DNA of 64,000 nt from Caldicoprobacter algeriensis (GTDB lineage: Bacteria > Bacillota > Clostridia > Caldicoprobacterales > Caldicoprobacteraceae). Each line of letters opens with the position of its first letter. Position 1 is the stretch's first letter. The position numbers were made by a program, and so were the translations under genes. This document shows positions 8,654 to 17,255 of this stretch, piece after piece. The notes below the pieces were generated by a model. That model saw nothing but the letters and a program-made list of their open reading frames with translations, ran no database searches and was not told the origin of the DNA. The stretch lies in contig NZ_JAHUQD010000010.1 in the NCBI RefSeq assembly GCF_023838525.1, positions 1-64,000 on the forward strand. The letters run 5' to 3'.

Positions 8654-10123
8654 ATGGAAGAAACAAATTTAAATGCTGTAGAAATCACCCAGGCTAATCC
8701 TCGACAAAGCAATGCGCGTCGCATCGCAATAAGTTTATTGATTGTTTTTCTTGTTCTATCTGTTATCTGTCTTGTCGGGTATGGAATTAAGAAGATGATA
8801 GATTACAGAAAATGGATTCAGCACATGAGGGAAGTTGTTGAAGTTCCTACTTTTTATCACGGAATATGGGTGGATGACGTCAATTTAGGAGGATTGACAT
8901 TTGAAGACGCAAGTGCTATTCTCCAGCAGAAATCCAGCGAGAAGCTTGGGAAGATCCGTTTTGATCTGGTATATGGTGATAAGCGCTGGACTTTTACCTA
9001 TAAAGACATAAACGCTTATACTGATTGGGACATAAAGATTGTCGAGGCCTATGAAGCTGGCAGAAAAGGGACGCTAGAGGAACGCTATAACAGGGTAAAA
9101 GAGATAGAGGCTAACGGCCTCAAGTTGCAAACCTCGCTTTATTATAATTTGGACAAAATTAAAGATGATATAGAGGCCATTGCAAAGGAAATCAGCTATG
9201 ATCCAGTGGATGCCGAAATAAGGTTTTATCCCGACAGAACGGTCAAGTTTGAAATCACCGAAGAAAAACCAGGGCTCTTTCTAGATGCTGAAGAGGTTTT
9301 CAATACAATAAAGCAAAGGATGGAAAAAGGGGAATATGGCGAAATAGTGCTGGTCCCAACTGAAGTTGCACCTCGAGTTACCAAAGCTGATTTGCAGAAG
9401 CTTACACATCGCATTGTGCAGTTTTCAACAAGTTTGGGAGGTAGCAGCGCTGATCGCAAGCATAATGTGCGTCTGGCTTTAAGCAAGGTGAATGGATACA
9501 GGCTGGACCCAGGGGAAGTGCTTTCGTTTAACAAAGTTGTAGGGCCCAGGACGGCCAAGGCGGGTTTCAAACCAGCACCGGTCATTATGCCGGATAAGAG
9601 CATGCAGGATGATTACGGTGGGGGGGTATGTCAGGCGTCCAGCACTCTTTACAATGCTGCGCTCAGGGCAAATTTGGAAATAGTTGAGCGGTATCATCAT
9701 TCGTTCCCTGTGGCATATCTTCCGGCAGGTTTGGATGCCACAGTATCCTACGGAGGAGCGGATTTGAAAATTAAAAACAATAGAGAAACCCCTGTTTTTA
9801 TTCGGACATTTTCAAGCGGTGATAATGTATATGTAGAAATTTATGGCGAACCATTTCCCAATAATGGGTATATAGAGTGCACTTCTGTTATTAAGGAAGT
9901 TGTGCCGGCGCCCCAACCAAAGCGAATTTTAGACAAAGAGGGCAAATATGTAAAACAGCCCGGCGGCGAGTATGAATATGTAAAGTCGAGAAATGGTTAC
10001 AAGGTGACCAGCTATAAAACCTATTATGAGAACGGTAAAAAAGTCTGGACTAAAGTAATTGCCAATGATTATTATCGCCCAATACAGGGTATTATTTATT
10101 ACAGACTTAAAGCTGAGGAATAA
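8654..10123 (+). CDS. VanW family protein
   Basis: The 489-aa protein has a cytoplasmic N-terminus, one membrane helix (about residues 24-47) and a large outer part. A putative peptidoglycan-binding-4-like region (about 75-240) precedes the VanW domain. VanW signatures are LSFNKVVGPRTAKAGF, GGGVCQASSTLYNAAL and HHSFPVAYLPAGLDATV. VanW proteins are common in Clostridia, in and out of vancomycin clusters; the biochemical role is unknown but a cell-envelope function is likely. The ribosome site (GGGGGAAT) is weak. It is followed 45 bases later by a kinase-like gene on the same strand. No van resistance genes are nearby, so resistance is not implied. Confidence 0.9.
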   Translation: MEETNLNAVEITQANPRQSNARRIAISLLIVFLVLSVICLVGYGIKKMIDYRKWIQHMREVVEVPTFYHGIWVDDVNLGGLTFEDASAILQQKSSEKLGKIRFDLVYGDKRWTFTYKDINAYTDWDIKIVEAYEAGRKGTLEERYNRVKEIEANGLKLQTSLYYNLDKIKDDIEAIAKEISYDPVDAEIRFYPDRTVKFEITEEKPGLFLDAEEVFNTIKQRMEKGEYGEIVLVPTEVAPRVTKADLQKLTHRIVQFSTSLGGSSADRKHNVRLALSKVNGYRLDPGEVLSFNKVVGPRTAKAGFKPAPVIMPDKSMQDDYGGGVCQASSTLYNAALRANLEIVERYHHSFPVAYLPAGLDATVSYGGADLKIKNNRETPVFIRTFSSGDNVYVEIYGEPFPNNGYIECTSVIKEVVPAPQPKRILDKEGKYVKQPGGEYEYVKSRNGYKVTSYKTYYENGKKVWTKVIANDYYRPIQGIIYYRLKAEE

Positions 10124-10168
10124 TATGGATTAGTGGTTAAGCTTGTATGAACTAGAGGAGGATTAAAC

Positions 10169-11827
10169 GTGTCCAATACAATAACTGTAAAAGTAAAGGG
10201 CGAAGTTAAGATATTCCCAAAGGGTATAACGTTGGAAGAAATAAGCCAGTATTTTTCTGAAAAATATGCTGCGCAAATTGTCGCAGCTAAAGTTAACAAC
10301 AGGCTCAAGGAACTGACGGAAACTCTGGAAGAAGATTGTGAGGTGGATTTTGTTGACCTTTCCACCGATGATGGTGAGAGAATCTATCTGCGCAGTTTGA
10401 TATTTGTGTTTATTAGGGCCTGTAAAGAAATATTCCCAGATAGCAGGGTTATAGTAGAGCATTCAATGAATAAGGGAATTTATTGTGAAGTACACGGGAA
10501 TTTTACCCTTTCTCCCAGGCAGGTGCACAGGATAGAAGAACGAATGAGGGAAATCGTTGCTCTCAATGAACCCTTTGAAAGGTTTGAGGCTACCATAGAT
10601 GAAGCCAAGCGCATATTTGAGGAGATGGGCTTTAAGGACAAGTTGAAGATTCTGGAGTATCGGCCTGAAAAGACGGTATACCTTTATAGATGTGGATGGA
10701 TGGTAGACTACCTGTTCGGCTATATGGTTCCGCGGACAGGGTATCTCACAAAGTTTGAATTAAAATTTTACCTTCCGGGGGTGATCATTAGATATCCCAG
10801 GAAGGAAAATCCACATGAGTTGCCTGAATTCATAGACAGCCCCAGGTTATCCAGGGTCTTCCGGGAGGCAGAGAAGTGGGGGGTACAGATCGGGGTAGAG
10901 AATGTAGCTGATTTAAATGATGTAATCAAGCGTGGAAAGGCTGGCGAGCTTATCAGAGTATGTGAGGCTTTACACGAGAAGCAGATTGCCCAGATTGCAG
11001 ACGAGATAGCCACACAGAGGGACAGGATACACATCATTCTCATTGCGGGGCCGTCTTCGTCAGGTAAGACCACCTTTGCACAGAGGCTGCGCATACAGCT
11101 GATGGTCAATGGTATGAACCCAATCCCTATTTCCATAGACAATTATTTCTTGGAAAAAGAATATATTCCATTAGATGAAAACGGCGAGAGGGATGTAGAA
11201 TCGATTAAAGCAATAGATATAGAATTGTTTAATGAGCATTTAATTAGGATAATCCAGGGGCAGGAGGTTGAGATACCGTATTTTAATTTTGAAAAGGGCA
11301 GACGTGAATATAGGGGGCACAAGATAAGGATTGACGATAACCAGCCGCTCATTGTGGAGGGAATTCATGGCCTTAACGAAGAGCTGACCGTGATGGTGCC
11401 AAAGAGGAATAAGTACAAGATATATATAAGCGCACTTACCCAGCTTAACATTGATGACCATAACCGCATCCCTACCACCGATAGCCGGCTTATCCGCAGA
11501 ATCGTACGAGATTATCAGTTCCGTGGGGCATCGGTGGAGGATACCCTGAAGATGTGGCCTGGGGTACGTCGCGGGGAGGAAAAGTATATATTTCCTTATC
11601 AGGAGCAGGCTGATGTCATGTTCAACTCGGCTTTGACTTATGAGCTTGCTGTTTTGAAGCCGTTTATAGTGCCGCTTCTTGAAAAAATACCCTCTGAGCA
11701 TCCGTATTATCCAGAGGTGAATCGCCTTAAGAAATTTATAAAGTACTTCCTTGAACTGGATGACAGCGAGGTGCCACGTACTTCGATTCTAAGGGAATTT
11801 ATAGGTGGAAGCTGTTTTAAGGTGTGA
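10169..11827 (+). CDS. Uridine-kinase-like P-loop protein with TGS/ThrRS-like N-terminus
   Basis: The gene starts at GTG 10169, behind AGAGGAGG. The 552-aa protein has a TGS-like N-terminal domain (about 1-60), a region like the threonyl-tRNA synthetase second additional domain (about 75-200, with the CEVHGNF and YLYRCGWMVDYLFGY segments), and a uridine/phosphoribulokinase-type ATPase. Walker A is GPSSSGKT (near residue 293), followed by SIDNYF and the substrate loop HNRIPTTDSRLIRRIVRD. Proteins of this architecture are usually called nucleoside or uridine kinases; the true substrate is not established. There is no membrane segment. It may share a transcript with the VanW gene. Confidence 0.88.
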   Translation: MSNTITVKVKGEVKIFPKGITLEEISQYFSEKYAAQIVAAKVNNRLKELTETLEEDCEVDFVDLSTDDGERIYLRSLIFVFIRACKEIFPDSRVIVEHSMNKGIYCEVHGNFTLSPRQVHRIEERMREIVALNEPFERFEATIDEAKRIFEEMGFKDKLKILEYRPEKTVYLYRCGWMVDYLFGYMVPRTGYLTKFELKFYLPGVIIRYPRKENPHELPEFIDSPRLSRVFREAEKWGVQIGVENVADLNDVIKRGKAGELIRVCEALHEKQIAQIADEIATQRDRIHIILIAGPSSSGKTTFAQRLRIQLMVNGMNPIPISIDNYFLEKEYIPLDENGERDVESIKAIDIELFNEHLIRIIQGQEVEIPYFNFEKGRREYRGHKIRIDDNQPLIVEGIHGLNEELTVMVPKRNKYKIYISALTQLNIDDHNRIPTTDSRLIRRIVRDYQFRGASVEDTLKMWPGVRRGEEKYIFPYQEQADVMFNSALTYELAVLKPFIVPLLEKIPSEHPYYPEVNRLKKFIKYFLELDDSEVPRTSILREFIGGSCFKV

Positions 11828-11911
11828 TACTTATAAAGGTGCGACATCCATATAGATTCAGCAGAGGTAGGAGCTGATTCATCTTTGGAAACCTTCTCAG
11901 TAGGCAAAAAA

Positions 11912-11940
11912 TAGGCCTGCTTAAGTTAAAAGCAGGCCTA
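11912..11940. terminator. Bidirectional terminator between the kinase-like gene and folT
   Basis: TAGGCCTGCTT (11912-11922) pairs perfectly with AAGCAGGCCTA (11930-11940), 11 bp with a 7-nt loop. On the minus strand the stem is followed by six T residues, so it mainly ends folT. On the plus strand the tail is only weakly T-rich. Confidence 0.85.
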
Positions 11941-11956
11941 TTAAAATCATCACCAT

Positions 11957-12484
11957 TTATTGTTTTATAAAGTAAAACACCCCCTGCGAGTGTTTTATGA
12001 CCATCTTTATTATTATTGCATACGCCGGGACTAAGATGGCTTTCCCGATAATTCTGGGCAGTAGCAGCGCCAGGTAGGCTTTGCCGTGCATCAAGCTCAA
12101 CCACAGCGTATTGAGCAGAACGGAAACTGCGGCTGTAGCTGTAACTATGATTATTACAAAGAACCAGTTCCAGTAATTGCGATAGTACCTGGCCATCAAA
12201 CCGGGGATTAACCCTGTCAAAGCAGCTGTTAAGGTAAATCCAGGAAAATAGGGGCCACCAACGGGACTGATGGCATATCCTATAATGTCGGACAAGGCGC
12301 CGCAGGCTGCTCCGTATACAGGTCCCAGCAAAATGCCGCTTAACATTATAGGGACCTCGCCGAAGCTGAGGCGCAAGGCGAAAACGCCAAGTATATTGAC
12401 ATTACCTGCAAAAAAGCGCGTGAGTATGATGCTTATAGCAGTAAGCAGTCCGGTATATGCCATCTTTCTTATGCGGCTTTCCAC
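11957..12484 (-). CDS. folT: Folate ECF transporter S component
   Basis: The start is GTG 12484, chosen because AAAGGAGG precedes it; the 37 codons upstream overlap the riboswitch. The 175-aa product has five to six membrane helices and the FolT-type pattern LRLSFGEVPIMLSGILLGP, then GALSDIIGY and PVGGPYFPGFTLTA. It would bind folates outside the membrane and deliver them through a shared energy-coupling module (EcfA/EcfA'/EcfT), which is not in this window. The THF riboswitch upstream independently supports a folate substrate. Confidence 0.93.
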   Translation of the reverse strand: MESRIRKMAYTGLLTAISIILTRFFAGNVNILGVFALRLSFGEVPIMLSGILLGPVYGAACGALSDIIGYAISPVGGPYFPGFTLTAALTGLIPGLMARYYRNYWNWFFVIIIVTATAAVSVLLNTLWLSLMHGKAYLALLLPRIIGKAILVPAYAIIIKMVIKHSQGVFYFIKQ

Positions 12485-12563
12485 AAAAAAAGCACCTCCT
12501 TTCTCTTTAGATGGCAGAGAATGCCACCTTAAAGAGAACGAAATGCCTTCTCTCATACAAGGT

Positions 12564-12660
12564 GGCAGCGGATGCGGTACTGCATCGCAGGCCATTTAAG
12601 CCTTTCGTCCAGGGGCAACATCCCATCCCCTGGCACTTAACGCGCAGCACCTACTCTGCC
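12564..12660 (-). ncRNA. Tetrahydrofolate (THF) riboswitch
   Basis: Read on the minus strand, the region begins GGCAGAGTAGGTGCTGCGCG and contains GCGCGTTAAGTG, GGATGGGATGTTGCC, ACGAAAGG and GCATCCGCTGCC, the conserved blocks of the folT/folE THF aptamer. P1 is GGCAG (12656-12660)/CTGCC (12564-12568). Just downstream, GCCACCTT at the aptamer 3' end can pair with AAGGTGGC near 12523-12530. This gives a mutually exclusive structure close to the folT ribosome site. Ligand binding usually lowers expression of the transporter gene. Confidence 0.93.
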
Positions 12661-12688
12661 CATCCTTTTACGTAGTTACTTTCGCTCC

Positions 12689-12717
12689 ATTATATCAGAA
12701 AAAAATTTGGGAGGCAA
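12689..12717 (-). promoter_or_regulatory. Promoter of riboswitch-folT
   Basis: On the minus strand TTGCCT (12717-12712), a 17-base spacer and TATAAT (12694-12689) lie about 30 bases before the riboswitch. Confidence 0.85.
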
Positions 12718-12831
12718 TATGTTCCCATTAAAAAATATTCCATTAATTTTCAGCTTTTCGGCTGCTGAATTTCATAAATCCAGCAAGTGGATGAATTGAC
12801 GCATAATCACATAGCTTGTTGGAAAATCGAT

Positions 12832-14136
12832 TTAAATGGGATGAACGTTATATCCCAGCTTTACTCCGGTTATCTGCGTCATTTCAGGAGTGAGCGCTAC
12901 CATATCATCTTTGTTTAGCTGATGAATGGAATTTTTCCCAAGACAGCGGAGGGCAATATCCATTTCTTCCTGTAGAGCCTTCAAAAAATTGCTAGCACAG
13001 CTGGCGGCTTCGTCTACGTCGAGCAATTCGGTGTGTTTGCCGTTGTAGAGGTAAAGGTCGGTGGGGCTGGCTCCTGCGGGCAATTTATTTAGCTGCGTGT
13101 ATATAGCTGCAATAGCCACCGGATATCCGATGTAAAAAGCATCGGCTCCAAGCGCTTTGGCTTTCAGCATATCCCCACTATCTCTAAACCCCCCTGCCAT
13201 AATTAGAGATATCTTGTCCCTGCAATTGTTCTTTTCCAGGTATTCCACTGCGCGCACCAGCGCGTATAGGGTAGGAATGCCGAAATTGTTGATGGTTATT
13301 TCTGCGCTCCCTGCTGTTTCACCTTGGGCACCGTCAATTACCACAGCATCGGCACCGGAATATAGAACCGTATCCAGGTCCTGTTCGATATTTCCCGCTG
13401 CGATCTTGATTGCTATCGGAACGCCGCCGGTTAATTCTCGCAGTTCATCCACCTTTCGCTTAAGGTCATCTCTATTGTTTATGTGGGGAAACCGTGTGGG
13501 CATTACGGCGTCCTGCCCTTCTTTGAGTTTTAAGTGTTTTCGGAATTCATCTCCGATTAACTTATTCCCTATTTTAAATCCGTCACCCGCACTTGCTCCC
13601 TGGCCCATCTTAATTTCGATCATGTCAGCCTGTTTGAGTTCCTCCGGGGCATTGCCCCAGCCTGCACGGTTGTACTGCACCACATAGAGTTTGGCTATGT
13701 CGCGCTCTTTTTGCAAAAAGCCTGCCTCGCCTGAATTGGTAGCAGTTCCTATGGATGTAGAGGCCTTAGCCAAGGCTATTTTAAGCTGCAGGCTTATAGA
13801 GGCGCCGTAGGCCATGCCTGCGATCATAAATGGCACAGGAAGTATCATGGGTTTTTTAGCGTTTTTTCCTATCACTACCTGGGTGTCCATTTCGGTACCA
13901 TCTGGAGTTGGAAACATATTTGGGATGAACATCAAGTCCTGAAAATCTTTGAAATTGAGAGTAGAACCTAAAGGTTGCATGAGGGGTTGCCCGTTTTTTG
14001 CCCGCTCGGCAATTCCCATGAATTTTATGAAGGAGTAGTTGTCAACCAGCCAAGGGGCTTTGACCATTTTCATATCGCTCATCTTTTCCAGTATTTGATC
14101 CATCAGCCGACTGTACAGATATTGCATTAATGCCAT
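12832..14136 (-). CDS. FMN-binding glutamate synthase-like protein
   Basis: The start is ATG 14136, eight bases after AAAGGAG; a GTG nine bases upstream almost abuts the ribosome site. The 434-aa protein matches the central/FMN domain of glutamate synthase large subunits: PFMIAGMAYGASIS, GTATNSGEAGF, IEIKMGQGASAGDG, GVPIAIKIAAGNIEQDL, DAVVIDGAQGETAGS and MAGGFRDSGDMLKAKALGAD. It stands alone, without amidotransferase or small-subunit domains and without the canonical closely spaced Cys triplet for the 3Fe-4S cluster. Only scattered Cys residues are present near the C-terminus. It may therefore not be a true glutamate synthase. The reaction is unknown. Confidence 0.85.
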   Translation of the reverse strand: MALMQYLYSRLMDQILEKMSDMKMVKAPWLVDNYSFIKFMGIAERAKNGQPLMQPLGSTLNFKDFQDLMFIPNMFPTPDGTEMDTQVVIGKNAKKPMILPVPFMIAGMAYGASISLQLKIALAKASTSIGTATNSGEAGFLQKERDIAKLYVVQYNRAGWGNAPEELKQADMIEIKMGQGASAGDGFKIGNKLIGDEFRKHLKLKEGQDAVMPTRFPHINNRDDLKRKVDELRELTGGVPIAIKIAAGNIEQDLDTVLYSGADAVVIDGAQGETAGSAEITINNFGIPTLYALVRAVEYLEKNNCRDKISLIMAGGFRDSGDMLKAKALGADAFYIGYPVAIAAIYTQLNKLPAGASPTDLYLYNGKHTELLDVDEAASCASNFLKALQEEMDIALRCLGKNSIHQLNKDDMVALTPEMTQITGVKLGYNVHPI

Positions 14137-14215
14137 AGCTATCACTCCTTTTATTGGTTTTTTTATTTATAGGTAAGTATTTGATACTGTAGAGAATTTT
14201 ATTCCACGCAAGGCT

Positions 14216-14243
14216 TTGACTTCATGAAGAGGTGTGCTAAAAT
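14216..14243 (+). promoter_or_regulatory. Promoter of yfbR
   Basis: TTGACT (14216-14221), a 16-base spacer and TAAAAT (14238-14243) with an extended TG element just before the -10. It lies about 50 bases before the gene. Confidence 0.75.
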
Positions 14244-14299
14244 GATAAATAAAGCAGGGGTGCTATCAAAATTTTATAATACTTTGGGAGGAATTCAGT

Positions 14300-14878
14300 T
14301 TGAGTCATTTCTTTGCCTATCTATCCAGAATGAAATTTATACAGCGCTGGGGCCTTATGAGAAACACCTGCCAGGAAAACATTCAAGAACACAGCCTGCA
14401 GGTGGCCATGATTGCCCACGGATTGGCGGTTATAAAGAACAGGTTCTTCGGTGGCAAGGTCAATCCGGAGAGGGTACTGGCTCTGGCTGTATTCCATGAG
14501 GCTTCCGAGGTCATAACCGGCGATTTGGCTACTCCCATCAAATACTTTAATCCTGAGATAAGCAAGGCCTACAAAGAGATCGAAAGGGTTGCTGCGAAGA
14601 AGCTGCTGGATATGTTACCCGAAGAGCTAAGGGATGAATACAGCAGTTTATTTTTTATTGAGGAGGTGGATGCCGAGCACTGGAGGATAGTGAAAGCGGC
14701 CGATAAGATATGTGCATATCTAAAATGCGTTGAGGAGATAAAGGCAGGGAATCAGGAGTTTTCAAAGGCCATGAAGGCTATAAAGGCCCAGATAGACCAG
14801 ATGGATTATCCAGAGGTCAAGTATTTTATGGAGCACTTCGCTCCCAGCTTTTCATTGACGCTGGACGAGTTAAATTAG
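14300..14878 (+). CDS. yfbR: HD-domain 5'-deoxynucleotidase, YfbR family
   Basis: The start is TTG 14300, behind GGGAGGAATT. The 192-aa cytoplasmic protein has the HD-superfamily metal ligands: His in ENIQEHSLQVA, the HD-like pair in AVFHEASEV and Asp in VKAADKICAYLK. The segment FHEASEVITGDLATPIKY is diagnostic of YfbR, which removes phosphate from deoxynucleoside monophosphates. It has its own promoter and is apparently monocistronic. Confidence 0.9.
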   Translation: MSHFFAYLSRMKFIQRWGLMRNTCQENIQEHSLQVAMIAHGLAVIKNRFFGGKVNPERVLALAVFHEASEVITGDLATPIKYFNPEISKAYKEIERVAAKKLLDMLPEELRDEYSSLFFIEEVDAEHWRIVKAADKICAYLKCVEEIKAGNQEFSKAMKAIKAQIDQMDYPEVKYFMEHFAPSFSLTLDELN

Positions 14879-14932
14879 AAATATAGCAATGCAGGTCTTA
14901 AGGTTTATCTGTAGTGGCGCAATCCCAGATGA

Positions 14933-15073
14933 GTGCACAAGGTATGGTCAATAAGGACCATAGTCTTGGTTGCGACTGTGGTATACGAGCTGGTCGGTCC
15001 GGTGATCGCCAAGGCAGCGCTGCAAAGGGCAGGCGAAATAAAACCCGATATCTTTATGGAAGAGGGTTTTTGA
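14933..15073 (+). pseudogene. C-terminal relic of a cation/proton antiporter
   Basis: A 46-codon open stretch between two stops encodes IVLVATVVYELVGPVIAKAA followed by QRAGEIKP and a TGA. This resembles the extreme C-terminus of Kef/Nha-type antiporters (last membrane helix and AGEI tail). There is no ribosome site and no upstream part of the gene. I read it as a leftover of a deleted transporter gene. Confidence 0.6.
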
Positions 15074-15482
15074 TTTTATGTAATATCGGATGTAATATCG
15101 GCCACGTGTGGTGTTTATATTTAACATCATTTTTGATAAAAAATTAAAATTTTTTTGAAAGGATTTTTAATATGGATGGCGAATTTATATAATAGTAATG
15201 TGATTCTTTTTAAAATATTATACCTGTAAGCTTTACAATAGTTTGTTAGGTTGTGTTATTTTTATGTTATTTTTGTTATTTTATCTGAGATAAGCAAGAA
15301 GACTTTATCTTCTATAAGTTGGAGATGAATTGCGGGCAAAGGTAAATATACATGACTTAAAGTAGCTGGCGAGTCTGCTGTTGAGCAGATAGGCCAAACT
15401 TCTCACAAAGTCACCACCTCTACAGGTGGTTGGTAGTTTACCTGTTATAATTATTAACGGATAAAAGGAGGAATGTATCGGC
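15074..15482 (+). other. Leader and intergenic region before rhaB
   Basis: The 400-base gap is A+T-rich up to about 15300 and then contains two small hairpins: TCTGCT/AGCAGA (15374-15379/15384-15389) and ACCACCT/AGGTGGT (15413-15419/15424-15430). The second hairpin recurs before the gene at 17256. No convincing promoter or open frame was found. Confidence 0.5.
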
Positions 15483-16955
15483 ATGAAAACTTTAAATTTA
15501 CTGGCATTTGATTTTGGGGCCAACAGCGGAAGGGCTATTTTAGGGCGGTTTGATGGTAAGAAGCTATCAATAGAGGAGATACACCGGTTTTCAAACGATC
15601 CAGTAAAGGTTGGGGGACATACATACTGGGACGTTTTGAGGCTTTTCTGGGAGATGCGGCAAGGATTATTGAAATTTGCCCACAGCGTTGATGGCGAGCT
15701 GTCCTCCCTTGGCATCGATACCTGGGGAGTGGATTTTGGCCTTTTGGATTCATCGGGAGAACTGCTGGGCAATCCATACCATTATCGTGATAGCCAGACC
15801 GAAGGCATGATGGAAAAGGCTTTTGCAGTTGTATCCAGAGAAAGAATCTACGAGTATACCGGCATAGCTTTTCAAAAGTTTAACACCATTTACCAGCTGC
15901 TTGCCCTTAAGGAGAGAAACTCCCCTATTTTGGAAAAAGCCGATACGCTGCTGTTTATGCCAGATCTATTGGCTTATTTCCTGACAGGCGAAAAGTCCAC
16001 TGAGTATACCGAAGCGTCCACCAGCCAGCTTCTGGAGGCCCGCAGCAAAACCTGGTGTACTGAACTTATAAATGCTTTGGACTTGCCGGATCACATATTC
16101 ACCGCGATACAACAGCCCGGAACCGTAAGAGGGAACATTTCCTCATATATAGCCGAAGAGCTGAATATAGGCAGGGTGCCAGTGGTAGCGGTGGCCACTC
16201 ACGATACCGGTTCGGCCGTCGTGGCGGTGCCCGCTGTGGAGGACGACTATGTATATTTGAGCAGCGGTACATGGTCCTTGATGGGGGTAGAAGTGAAGGA
16301 GCCCATTATAAATGAGCAGGCGCTGCAGTGGAATTACACCAACGAAGGAGGTGCCGAAAACAGCTACAGGTTTTTGAAGAACATCATGGGACTCTGGATT
16401 ATTCAGGAATGCAAGCGGGTATGGGACCGTCAGGGCGAGGTTTACAGCTTTGCACAGCTTGAGGAAATGGCAAGGGGCAGTGAACCGTTTAAGGCGTTTA
16501 TCGATCCGGATCATGATGATTTCTACGCTCCCAGCGATATGCCGCAAGCCATTCAAAACTTCTGTGCCAGGACCGGGCAAGCGGTGCCTCAGACCAAGGG
16601 CGAAATCCTGCGCTGCGTCTATGAAAGCCTTGCCATGAAATACCGATGGACCATTGAAAGGCTGGAAAAGATTTTGAACAGGCCGTTGAAGGTTCTTCAC
16701 ATAGTAGGTGGGGGTACGAAGGATAAGCTGTTGAATCAGTTCACCGCTAATGCCATAAACAGGCCGGTGATATGCGGGCCTACAGAGGCAACCGCTATAG
16801 GCAATTTGATGATGCAGGCCAAAGCCCTGGGTGAAGTGGCCAACCTGCGTGAAATTAGGCAGATTATCAGGGATTCTTTCCCAACGGTGGATTACATGCC
16901 TCAAGATGTAGAGGCATGGGATGAGGCTTATGAGAGGTTCTTGAAAGTAGTGTGA
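15483..16955 (+). CDS. rhaB: Rhamnulokinase
   Basis: The 490-aa FGGY-family kinase begins LLAFDFGANSGRAILGRFDG, typical of RhaB. Substrate and nucleotide elements include TYWDVLRLF, IDTWGVDFGLLD, VATHDTGSAVVAVP, YLSSGTWSLMGVE and HIVGGGTKDKLLNQFTANA. It phosphorylates L-rhamnulose to rhamnulose 1-phosphate in the cytoplasm. AAAAGGAGG precedes the ATG. It lies upstream of rhaI, the preceding step of the pathway. No rhamnulose-1-phosphate aldolase (rhaD) is in the window. Confidence 0.95.
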   Translation: MKTLNLLAFDFGANSGRAILGRFDGKKLSIEEIHRFSNDPVKVGGHTYWDVLRLFWEMRQGLLKFAHSVDGELSSLGIDTWGVDFGLLDSSGELLGNPYHYRDSQTEGMMEKAFAVVSRERIYEYTGIAFQKFNTIYQLLALKERNSPILEKADTLLFMPDLLAYFLTGEKSTEYTEASTSQLLEARSKTWCTELINALDLPDHIFTAIQQPGTVRGNISSYIAEELNIGRVPVVAVATHDTGSAVVAVPAVEDDYVYLSSGTWSLMGVEVKEPIINEQALQWNYTNEGGAENSYRFLKNIMGLWIIQECKRVWDRQGEVYSFAQLEEMARGSEPFKAFIDPDHDDFYAPSDMPQAIQNFCARTGQAVPQTKGEILRCVYESLAMKYRWTIERLEKILNRPLKVLHIVGGGTKDKLLNQFTANAINRPVICGPTEATAIGNLMMQAKALGEVANLREIRQIIRDSFPTVDYMPQDVEAWDEAYERFLKVV

Positions 16956-17255
16956 TTCGGCTAAATTGCTATCCAATGAGTTTAAGATTATCATGTGATG
17001 GAGCAGCCATTTGAGCGTGGAAAATCTGGTGCGGTAACTTAATATTGACTAGGAAGCTGTGTCATTTCCATAAGTAGCGGTAGTTCACATGGGAAAAATT
17101 GTGTTTGAGAGGAGAGTAAGGTAGAGACTACCACAGCCTACGGATGTGGGTGTCGTATCACATGTTGTAATCTTTAAAGTAGTACTAAGGGGTCAAAAAG
17201 AAAGTTACCACCTCTATAAGGTGGCAAAATTTCAATTTTATTGGAGGGTGGATTG
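16956..17255 (+). other. Intergenic region between rhaB and the ASRT-like gene
   Basis: The 300-base gap holds a palindrome ATCATGTGAT (about 16991-17000), a weak inverted repeat ATGTG/CACAT near 17143-17164, and the hairpin CCACCT/AGGTGG (17208-17213/17219-17224). That hairpin and its flank AAAGTTACCACCTCTA resemble the one before rhaB. No open frame and no convincing terminator were seen. Confidence 0.5.

Noticed and set aside
8654-10123. VanW as evidence of vancomycin resistance
   Set aside because: VanW is widespread outside van clusters and no vanHAX or vanRS genes are in the window.
12485-12595. 37-codon N-terminal extension of folT
   Set aside because: It overlaps the 3' end of the THF aptamer and its alternative pairing arm; the GTG at 12484 has the ribosome site.
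12270-12599. 109-aa plus-strand frame opposite folT
   Set aside because: It runs through the folT coding region and ends at the riboswitch; codon pattern and the riboswitch assign this DNA to the minus strand.
13157-13687. 176-aa plus-strand frame inside the GltB-like gene
   Set aside because: Antisense shadow of a gene with clear family motifs; no ribosome site.
14224-14499. 91-aa frame beginning before yfbR
   Set aside because: It overlaps yfbR out of frame; its first part lies on the yfbR promoter. YfbR motifs are unambiguous.
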